Of a stretch of 64,000 bases of DNA, positions 56,052-64,000 are shown piece by piece. Numbering within the stretch: position 1 is the first letter of the stretch; each line of letters begins with the position of its first letter. The position numbers were made by a program, and so were the translations under genes. The notes beneath the pieces are model-generated. The model saw only the letters and a program-made list of their open reading frames with translations. It had not been told where the DNA came from and searched no databases. Source of the stretch: Atkinsonella hypoxylon (Eukaryota; Ascomycota; Sordariomycetes; Hypocreales; Clavicipitaceae); contig JFHB01000016.1 in assembly GCA_000729835.1 (NCBI GenBank), positions 62,001 through 126,000 on the forward strand, in the 5' to 3' direction.

Positions 56052-56729
56052 CCCTTCAATGGACGATTTGCGGCCTTACAAGTAGTATGGCCGGTGGCAT
56101 GGTGTTGGTGAACCAGTGGGTCATTGTCATGTGACGCTCAATGCATGCATTTTCTCATCAGGCCAGGCAGACCTTGAAATGTGTTTTTTGAACAACATCG
56201 CACGTTACGGCGTAAACCCGGTATAATGGCCAGCTTCATGAGATGAATAATATCGGACGCCATGCTTGTACTATATTCTTTATTATATATCACAGTCCTT
56301 ATATGGTGCATCTGACGAGGCACATTGGATGTTGCTGTCCTTCCACGGTATCCTCGATACAAAGGCTAGAGCTTGAGCGTTCATTGCTGGACAGCCTGAA
56401 GACGATTCAACTGGATTCTGTGTCACAATCTGCGTAAATGTGCGATCATTGTTGCTGGACTCTAGAGGCTGTGTGACTAAATGACTTGTTGTGTGGCACA
56501 CATTCGGTTCATGGGAGGAGCGTTATATCAGTCGCCGTCCTTGTCTTTTCTCTTGTCTAAAAGTGCAAGATATCCGGCGTCTCTGACATCAGAGGCGAGG
56601 TACGCTGGAGAGAAGCTTCAAACACAGCAGAGCCGGCCGTTGTCAGCGAGGGCGAGTGGAGCAGAGACGGCTTGAGGAGCGTTTGACGATTCTTGTGACT
56701 CTCGATTCTCGAGTGGAAAGAGTCGACAG
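56052..56729. other. Intergenic
   Basis: 3' flank of the zinc-finger-like gene and promoter of the deaminase gene. No other feature seen. Confidence 0.45.
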
Positions 56730-58233
56730 ATGACGTTGCTGCAGTCGCTAGGGCTGGCAACTGCCAAAAATGCTCTTCGCAAACTGTTCCGCCGGTTGTC
56801 GCCAGCTGGCAGCCTGGCGGATGGCTCAGGAAGTTCGGCAGGGACTCCACCATCAACAGGTGCGAAGGCAAACGCACCACCAGCAGTAGCGCCGGCCGCA
56901 ACAGACACGAAACAAAAGCGCGCAATGGCTGTGGCGATTGATACCTACACGGATGATCAAGCAGACAAGGAGAATCGTCCTCCAGAAGGCCACGAACCTG
57001 ATGATGCGGCTTTGTCACTGAAGAAGCTTCGTCTCGAGGAGCGAGATGCACTGACGGAGACGAAATCGGTGGCTCCTGAAGAGGAGGTCGAAACGGACCC
57101 AGCGGTTCTGGCAGAACGGGCACATCATATGCGATTTATTGGCGAGGCACTTGATATGGTATGTCTCAGGTCGTGATTCTTCTCCTACTTTACCGATTTA
57201 AGTTCATGGCTTACCTGACCACTGGCCAGGCTCGTCTCGCCTTGCGTACGAATGAAACACCGGTGGGCTGCGTCCTGGTGCACAATGGCACTGTCATCGC
57301 CAAGGGAATGAATGCCACCAATGTGACTCGGAACGGGACACGACATGCTGAGTTCATGGCGGTGTCTGCTCTGCTATCCTATCCACCCAAAAATGGACCT
57401 CGCACCACGTCTCTAAAGCCCAAGCCGCCTCCACGACCAGCAGACGATATATCGGACGCGGCATCCTTCGATTCGAGACCACCGGATGAGGGAAACGAAG
57501 ATGGCAGGATGGGCCATCTTTACCCTTACGGCCAAAAATTCCATCCCGATGCCAGAGTGAACCGAGAGATTATCAGAGAATGCATCCTCTATGTTACGGT
57601 CGAGCCGTGCGTGATGTGTGCGTCCCTTCTTCGACAACTCGGCATCAAGAAAGTGTACTTCGGTGCCGTCAACGACAAATTTGGTGGTACCGGAGGTGTT
57701 TTCAGTATTCATGCCAATTCATTGCCCGTGAGAGAGGATGGACAAACAGCCAGTGCACACCCTACGCCTCGGCCCTCACAGCTACCTGACGGCAGTGGGA
57801 CTCTGGGAACTTCTTATCCGCCTGGAGGAGGCGACGGCGGAAATGTGGAGCCAGGATACGAGATTGAGGGGGGCTGGGGCCGTGATGAAGCCGTCGGGCT
57901 TTTGAGGAGATTTTATGTGCAGGAGAATGGGCGAGGTATGTCTACGAGGCTGTTTGGGGAGATCTGAAGTGTACTAACAAGAGGATAGCTCCTGTGCCTC
58001 GAAAGAAAGAAGGGAGAGCAGCGCGATTGGCAGCCATGATGGAGAATGAAGATGGTACGCCTGTCATGCAACCGGCGGATGGGGCACAGGACAGCACCGA
58101 GGTGCAGAGCGACAATGCGAAGGAGAGCATGGAGTCTAAGCGGAGCGAAACCATGGTCGGTCATTCGCCGAGTAAGGAGGCTGCTGTAGTGGAAGCGGTT
58201 GAGAGAGACGATGCCCAGTATGCGATGGACTGA
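56730..58233 (+). CDS. TAD2: tRNA-specific adenosine deaminase catalytic subunit Tad2
   Basis: Three exons, 56730-57158, 57230-57935 and 57989-58233, with introns of 71 and 53 nt, give 459 residues. The deaminase domain begins at the exon 1/2 junction (HHMRFIGEALDM-ARLALRTNETPVGCVLVHN). It carries RHAEFMAV (zinc His and catalytic Glu) and VEPCVMCASLLRQLGIKKVY (Pro-Cys-x-x-Cys), then FGAVNDKFGGTGGV. Tad2 with Tad3 converts wobble adenosine 34 to inosine in tRNAs and is essential in yeast. Unusual here are a 140-residue Ala/Glu-rich N-terminal extension and an about 70-residue insert (PPKNGPRTTSLKPKPPPRPA) between HAE and PCxxC. There is also an acidic C-terminal tail. The start codon is the least certain part. 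Confidence 0.85.
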
Positions 58234-58747
58234 TTATGTCCTATGGGTCGAGTATGGTGCCAGGGCGGGGCTGGGATCCAGCTATTAGGGGAAAAGCATG
58301 AAGCATGATAAAGCAAAGAGTCGATGTGGTTTCACGAGACGAATAGGGCAACCTACGGATGTATGAGAAGCTCGCTAGATTAACAATATGATGAAATAAA
58401 TGTTACGAAGAATTGGCATGTGTCTAGTATACATGAGGATGAGTAATCCAAGACGGCTGGATAATATAGCTACATCTTCCTTAGAGGCGTGTCTCTACGG
58501 TATTGCCAATTATGTGAATCGGAGTACACCAAGCTGTAGCCTAATACACTCTCAACTAGATGCAGCACAATGGGAATAGACAAGACGGGAGTCTTGCCAC
58601 TGTAATGACTGGAAGGGTACGCTAAGGTCAGCACATCGTGCAAGGGTCCGAGACCGAAGGGGCTCTGGCTGAGAGTGACTTGGACCAACGGCGGCTGTCA
58701 TCATTAATAAGAATGTGAAGCAGAGTCAAATATAAATGTTACACACA
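58234..58747. other. Convergent intergenic spacer
   Basis: 3' flanks of Tad2 and of the minus-strand gene. No other feature seen. Confidence 0.5.
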
Positions 58748-59637
58748 CTACAAATACCCCCAAGAAAATAAATAAAGGAAAGTGCATGGAACAGATGATT
58801 GAACTTTCAAGTCGAGACTCACCCTATCTGTGCGCCGATTGTTTGTACGGCACCATTTCTGGAAATATTCCTCGAGGAAGCTCAGCGACGGGGCATGACT
58901 GCCCTGTATCTGGATGGACGAGCCATGTGCTATGTGCAGATGATAAGGTGGCTGCAGAAGCAACTCATCTGGACGAGGCAGAAGATTGACATTGGGAAGA
59001 TAAGATGTCTTCACGTCTGCAGGGTCTGCGGACGTCGCAGTCGAAGCGGCGGAGGAGGGCTTGTCTTGCGGAACAGAAACCTCGTCCCCATCCCGAACGG
59101 CGTCGACGACCGTCTTCGCCAGCAGTTCAGTGCGCAGCGCGCCCAGAATCTGCTGTCGGAATATCATTACGGCATCAGCTCCATCATGCCAGCCTGGCAG
59201 ACGGCCGTTTGGCAGGGCGACTGCGAAGGATGCGCGCTGCAGATCCCATTTTGTGGAGGGAGTATCTGAGGAAGAGACGTCTAGGAGGAGATTTATGCGA
59301 CGGCCTAATGTTCTGACGAAAACGTAGCCTACCACGCTGCCTTGGATGAATTCTTCGAAGATGTCATGAAGGGCGCGCGTCCATGGTGTCAAGTAGAAGA
59401 GTGCTTTGTGGATTGGCTTCTCGAGGAAGTCGGGTGGGCAGCAGATGATTTCGCTTTTTACGAATTGGAGGCTTTTAGAGGGGTCGCAGCCGGAGTCGCA
59501 GTCGCAGCCGGAGTCGCAGTCGGAGTGGAAGGAAATGAGCATCTTCATCTTCACCACTGGCCTTGTTGTGAACTGGGTGAGTGTCTAGCAATGAGTTTCG
59601 ATTGTGGAAAGGACACAGACAGGACTTACAGGGACAT
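58748..59637 (-). CDS. Unrecognised protein, two exons proposed
   Basis: Exon 1 is tiny (59630-59637, ATG TCC CT), followed by a perfect donor gtaagt. Exon 2 is taken from 59471 (after ctaaaag), giving 243 residues in frame and skipping a low-complexity Cys/Asp-rich stretch. The protein reads well: PPDFLEKPIHKALFYLTPWT, RALHDIFEEFIQGSVVGYVF, ASFAVALPNGRLPGWHDGAD, AVMIFRQQILGALRTELLAK and QPPYHLHIAHGSSIQIQGSH. It has mixed alpha/beta character, with no TM or signal. I do not recognise the family. A further 3' exon after gtgagt near 58812 is possible. Confidence 0.5.
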
Positions 59638-61002
59638 GGTTAATTTGAGGGCGGAGGCGATGCGTTGGGAATGAGGAAATCAATTGGACAGGTAGGTGCA
59701 TTGGGGTTAGTTACAGCACGGGGGAGAGATGGTGCTCAACTCTGAACTCTGAAGAGAAGGAAGACGATGAGCTGTGCTCTAGCCTCAGGCAATCGAAATG
59801 ATTAATCATCGTCAGCTGGAGCGGGAGCTCCGTCCGCCAGCTGCAAGGCAGCGCAGGCTCCTCTCCAGCCCCTCACCTCAACAAACGAGACGGACTCAAA
59901 TCAAACACAACCATCTCATCTGCAGCCCGCACGATCAAATCCCTCTCGTCGAACAATTCCCAACTTTGCCAAGGCCTGCTTGCATTCGTTCAAGACAGTT
60001 GCTCTTATTCCTGGGCCATACGGGCCCGGCTCTGGCTGGCATTCTCGTGGGCCCCTCCGGGATGGAATTTGCCGCGCATAGTTGGAAGAAAGCGAGTACG
60101 AGGAGAACCATATAGCGGAGATTGAGGGCTCGACAACGCTGTGTTTGGTGGGTCGGTCAATAGAGTACGCATCACCAGTTGGTGCTGGTTGAGGAATTGT
60201 CCTCGATGTGTTTTGTTTGTGCGGCGGCTGAAGAGGGGCCCCTAGGAAAGCAAAAAGTGCTACACAACCCTGAACGGGGATATTATTCTTGCGGCTGCGA
60301 CTTGCAAGAAACCCGTGTGATGATGCGGGTACCATGCGGCTCTGTTGAAGGCTGAGAGTTGAACCCAGCGTCCCTAGGGGATCGCAAGCCAGACAGTGTG
60401 GATTTGTGCCCAGGGCTGTGAAGTGATGGCTTGTTTTTTTGGATTGAGATTTGGGGTATGATGCAATCTCAAGATACGTCTTGCGCTGCGGACCGATGGT
60501 AACATACTGTCGTCTGCATTTCAATTCCCTCATCGTACAGTTCAGCATACGGACGAATATTCTTCTATTTGACTTAGTGCGCGGCACTTGGATGACCAAC
60601 AAGGAAGGATGGGAAGACATCTCCTAGGCGCCTCGTAGACCATTGACATCAGGTCCACGCCTCTGCTACCGCCGGATATGCCAAGGAGGCTACCAGGTAT
60701 GAATCAACTCGTAGGGCGCTATGGCGTTTCTGGAGTATACAGATGTCTAGGTCTACACAACAAGAACATTCCATCAGGACGGAACCATAAGGAATAGCTC
60801 ACTGTGAATCAAACTTCTTGGCAACAGCACAATGGGGTGATTATGATGAAGCAGCCGGGTCTATAGCAGGTCAGCGGCTTGCCATTATTCATCAAGTACA
60901 GCAGAACCAAAACAGGCCTCAGATGGAGATATAATGCTGATGTGAAACTTCAGGACTAAAACTGCAGCACATTCTCCACTCGCTACCATGGCAGCCGCGC
61001 AA
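59638..61002. other. No gene recognised
   Basis: A 234-codon minus-strand frame (59916-60620) is open but has no domain character and no homologue I know; I treat it as unproven. Otherwise nothing seen. Confidence 0.4.
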
Positions 61003-61392
61003 CTAGATGAGTGCCCGGGTCCCTTTGACGCGACCAGGCCCGAGACTGCTAATGACGCGCGTGAAAGCAGCAGGAGACAGGTCTACGGAGTCATCGTTGC
61101 AGTCAGCGCAGCGGTCAAGAACCTTTACGACAGCCGACTTGATGTGGTAGTGGATGCGGATCTGACGGGCCCAGGGACGGCTGTGATCAAACAGGTCGTG
61201 GCCTACGGCGACAACCATTTCATTACCATGGTTGGTCCAGCCGCAGGTGCCGAGGCCAGCGTTGTAGTAGGTGAAGCCCCCAGTGACTTGAACAGAACGC
61301 TCGTCCATGATTGCGGCCTCGGGCTCAGGGGTCGGAGTGGCGTTGACAGCGAAGGTGATGGCCACGATGGCGAGGGCCCTGGTGACGTACAT
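61003..61392 (-). CDS. Small secreted double-psi beta-barrel (RlpA/expansin-like) protein
   Basis: 129 residues. The signal peptide is MYVTRALAIVAITFAVNATP with a likely cut near residue 18-20. The mature part has GGFTYYNAGLGTCGWTNHGN at the start of the fold and VVKVLDRCADCNDDSVDLSP then AAFTRVI at the end. This D-R-C-x-x-C and D-L-S-P-A-A-F pattern is the hallmark of fungal DPBB/barwin-like secreted proteins. Such proteins bind or loosen cell-wall polysaccharides or act as allergens or effectors; here that is inference. It has only three Cys: the one usually before the last strands (NPNPVC-type) seems absent. No intron is needed. Confidence 0.85.
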   Translation of the reverse strand: MYVTRALAIVAITFAVNATPTPEPEAAIMDERSVQVTGGFTYYNAGLGTCGWTNHGNEMVVAVGHDLFDHSRPWARQIRIHYHIKSAVVKVLDRCADCNDDSVDLSPAAFTRVISSLGPGRVKGTRALI

Positions 61393-62472
61393 GATGATCG
61401 GGAGTAATATGCTTTATATTGCAAGTGATGAAGTTTGTTTGACTGTGGATGAAGTCTCTTTGTACTTGGGAGATGTGGGAAAGGCAGAAGGATTGAATCG
61501 TAGTTTGGGGGGAGCCAGTCCTTGAAATCCTAGATTCTTATATACAATTTTGGGAAATAGACTTCACTCGGCGCATCGTCGCACAGCTAGCGAACCTCAT
61601 TCAATCACATTTCAGATTTGGCCCGGTTTCACAGCGGTAGAGTATATCGAGGCGTGACAGCCGGTCGAGCTGCCATAAAGCCTTAGTTACGCGACATCGA
61701 ACAGCTGATAGCACTCCAGTTTACTTCAATGTAGCACCATGATGTTCAATGAAGAAAATACCCAATTTCATAATTATACAGAGCCTTCGGCAGGCAAGCT
61801 ATGTTTAGCTTCAGTTATCTTTATCTGGGCCTGCTACTAGTGTGGCAAGTAGCGTTTGCTATCAGAGAATCTGCCGACGGACCTGACTCCTTCACTCGGG
61901 ACCGCTGCTCTTGGAACAATTCAGTGCCAAAGGCGTAAACCTTAATTGGTAGGCGAGGTGAAGTTACTGGGCTGCCACGAGGGGGATTAGCCGGCGGGCG
62001 CGGCCCGGCAACGGCCCTCTTGGACGTCTAATTCATGGTTGGGGGAGAATATGGCTGCCGTAGGTCCTCAGAGGGATGGCTGAACTAGTCATGTTGGATT
62101 TGCTGCACCATCCGTTTTTTTGTGACTAGGACTCGTGGCTTACTTTATGACGGATGGGATTTACAGTCTTGGTTGATCGCGAGGAACATGTTGAATTGTT
62201 ATAACCCGATTACTGTGATGCGCATGCGGTAAGACTCGCGACATACGATCTACGCAGTTTCCTGCTAATTGCTTCCACACAGTAGTACAGCATGATGACC
62301 TCTTGCTTGACGTAGTCCGTGCTTCAAAAGAACTGCACACGTGGTGGCTCTGCAGCTCATCCATCATGGGGAAGATTGAGATTTATCAACAAAACATCCG
62401 CTACACAGGTGACAGGGTATTGTTATATGCTGAGATTAAAATTGAACGAGGCATCAGGGAAAACACAGCAAA
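61393..62472. other. Intergenic
   Basis: Promoter side of the secreted DPBB gene (61393 onward). Nothing else recognised up to the tRNA. Confidence 0.5.
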
Positions 62473-62554
62473 GCGTAATTGGTTTAGTGGTAAAATTCTC
62501 CGTTGCCATTTGAGCAGCGTCGGGGAGCCCTGGGTTCGATTCCCAGATTACGCA
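62473..62554 (+). tRNA. tRNA-Gly (GCC) with an 11-nt intron
   Basis: The cloverleaf folds by eye. The acceptor arm GCGTAAT pairs with ATTACGC, plus discriminator A. The D-arm is GTTT-AGTGGTA-AAAT and the T-arm CTGGG-TTCGATT-CCCAG. The anticodon stem CTCCG pairs with CGGGG (one T-G), loop TTGCCA..T, anticodon GCC at 62505-62507. The intron tttgagcagcg (62509-62519) follows position 37, the canonical site. The mature length is 71 nt. The internal promoter boxes A (TGGTTTAGTGG) and B (GGTTCGATTCC) are both intact. Confidence 0.93.
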
Positions 62555-62756
62555 ATCACTTCACATTTTGCTTCTTCGACCGACCATGCCAGATTTGGGG
62601 TGATTTTTTTTTTCTTTTGCATTTTTGAGCGGGCAAAACTCATCCAGTCTCAAATGCGAGTTTGCATGTAATAGCTATGCTCCAATCGTGTCGTTCCAGC
62701 ATCATCAATGTTTGAACATCTATTGTAATACACTTGTGGACTGGTTACGGTCTTGC

Positions 62757-63931
62757 CTAGGCATCCAGATCCGCCAAGTACCTGTCCATCATGTCAAACG
62801 ACATGTTACTGCCGCCGCAAATAACCAGAACGACATTACTGTGCTCGCTAAAGTTTGGCACCAGAGTGGCCAGTTGGCCGTTGTAGCAAAGCGCTGGACA
62901 TAGTCCACAGGCCAACTCTACCAGAAACCGATCCTCATCCAGGAATCGTCTACAGGCCGCGATACCCTCGGCATCAGACAAAACAACGCTAGCGACCGAG
63001 TCCCTCAGACTATAGTCGAAAGCTCGTTTGCAAACTTTTCTGGCGCCCAAGCTGGTTGCCAAGCTTGTAATAGCTGGCAATGTGATTTGCTCTCTCTTTG
63101 CAATGGATTGCGAGAGAGAATCAGCACCTTGGGTTTCAACTGCGATGACCATCGTCTTCTGCATTCTCATCCCGTCTATTCCTTGCATGATGCCAGAAAA
63201 CAATCCGCCGCCACCGACGCTGCATACAACGGCATCGATATTGGCAGCAGCAACTTGGCCTGCGCTGCCGTTGGATTGCGTGCTTGGGGCACGGGTCATG
63301 GAATAGTGCTTCGCGGCTTCTGGGAACTGGCGGGCAATCTCATGGATAATGCCTGCGTTCCCATCCCAGACCTCCTGCGCGTCAAATGGCGGGACGTAAA
63401 TGGCTGCTTCTCCTCTCGCGCACGCCTCGGCCATGACTGTCTCTGTCAAATAGTTGTCGGCTTCCTGCCATGAGGCGCCTCGCTGCATCACATCCGTGGC
63501 ACCCGCTTGTCGCAGCTTTGCCATCATGAATGGCGTCGTCGTCAGCGGCACGACGATGGTGGCCGCACATTCGAGGGTGATTGCCGCATGGACACAGGCC
63601 AGACCGGCGTTTCCGCCAGAGGAGCAGTAGAAGTGCGGGCGCTGAGGAGTTTTGCCGGACGTCGAGGTCTGTGCCTGCATGGCGGCCAGCCTGGAGACCA
63701 AGAAGTTTCCCACGCCGCGGGATTTAAATGACCCCGATGGCTGCAGATTTTCCAGCTTGAGGAAGACATTGCTGGCCGATTCAATATCAGAAACGGCCGT
63801 ATAATGTGAAGTTTTGCGAATGGAAGAGGTCTGTCTTACCACCCTGCGGCGTTGCTGAGAGCAGCGGATTTGACAAGCGGGGTCTCAATCCAAGGGATTC
63901 TTGTGTTTGGCGCAGCTGGTCCGACAGCCAT
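62757..63931 (-). CDS. L-serine/L-threonine dehydratase (PLP fold type II)
   Basis: Two exons, 63840-63931 and 62757-63771 (68-nt intron, donor gtaaga, acceptor ggccag), give 368 residues. The start is MAVGPAAPNTRIPWIETPLV. PLP marks: KLENLQPSGSFKSRGVGNF with the Schiff-base Lys (near residue 56), CSSGGNAGLACVHAA, VVCSVGGGGLFSGIMQGIDG (the phosphate loop) and a final VICGGSNMS. This matches fungal catabolic serine/threonine dehydratases (Cha1-like), which turn Ser to pyruvate and Thr to 2-oxobutyrate with loss of ammonia. Without the intron the first helix (PLVKSAALSNAAG) would be cut off from the domain. It looks intact and cytosolic. Confidence 0.9.
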
Positions 63932-64000
63932 GGTGTTTTGTTGTGATGGGATTCTGCCGCATTCGACACGGCTACCATCTGCTTACTTGTCAAGGTAACA

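Noticed and set aside
59916..60620. 234-codon open frame on the minus strand
   Set aside because: No domain, odd composition and no codon-use support. Probably a long chance frame in GC-richer DNA.
1..64000. CRISPR array, rRNA operon or bacterial operon
   Set aside because: No spaced repeats or rRNA core sequence seen; spliced genes and fungal families exclude a prokaryotic source.

Overview
The window looks like nuclear DNA of a filamentous ascomycete (Pezizomycotina). Genes carry short introns (about 53-100 bp, GT..AG, with CTAAC/CTGAC-type branch sites). The gene families are fungal: a White-Collar-2-type PAS/GATA factor, a fungal rhodopsin-domain protein, a PNP-NACHT NLR relic, GH47 mannosidase, a MARVEL protein, a Zn2Cys6-like protein and Mte1/ZGRF1-like DUF2439. 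I cannot name the genus from sequence alone.

Left part, about 1-35 kb: accessory character, AT-richer, with many decayed genes between a few intact ones. In order: an unrecognised broken gene (564-946); a WC-2-like PAS/GATA gene whose zinc-finger exon lies across a small intron (2091-3255); a hAT transposase relic (4160-4590); a broken chromodomain-like repeat gene (4798-6514); an intact 841-residue protein with Ulp1-like and ATP-grasp-like features (7613-10138); an enoyl-CoA hydratase, a nitronate monooxygenase and a dead AMP-dependent ligase that look like a small metabolic cluster (11.3-15.7 kb); two divergent nucleotidyltransferase-like genes (17.4-20.2 kb); a calcineurin-like phosphoesterase (20.3-21.1 kb); another broken gene (22.1-22.6 kb); a fungal rhodopsin-like membrane protein (24.3-25.6 kb); a 12-TM MFS transporter with one frameshift (28.9-30.6 kb); and an NLR pseudogene plus a separate ankyrin relic (30.7-34.1 kb). 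Several stops here are TGA or TAG/TAA where the family or local context suggests Trp or Gln. That direction fits C-to-T mutation such as repeat-induced point mutation (RIP).

Right part, about 35.8-64 kb: core-like and GC-richer. It holds an Arg-rich protein with a glycine-zipper-like tail (36.2 kb), a GH47 alpha-1,2-mannosidase with an apparent single-base frameshift (37.6-39.3 kb), a MARVEL membrane protein (43.8 kb), an unrecognised three-exon disordered protein (47.3 kb), a thioredoxin with a CKPC active site (49.9 kb), an Mte1/ZGRF1-like DNA-repair protein (50.8 kb), a truncated-looking Zn2Cys6-like protein (55.4 kb), the tRNA adenosine deaminase subunit Tad2 (56.7 kb), an unrecognised minus-strand gene (58.7 kb), a small secreted double-psi beta-barrel protein (61.0 kb), a tRNA-Gly(GCC) with an 11-nt intron (62.5 kb) and a serine/threonine dehydratase (62.8-63.9 kb).

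The main biological story is the contrast between a decaying accessory block, rich in NLR, transposon and metabolic-cluster relics, and an adjoining conserved block. I did not find a clearly new multi-gene system. The most unusual intact objects are the 841-residue composite protein and the divergent nucleotidyltransferase-like pair. Splice junctions given here were read by eye and checked for frame, not confirmed by transcripts.
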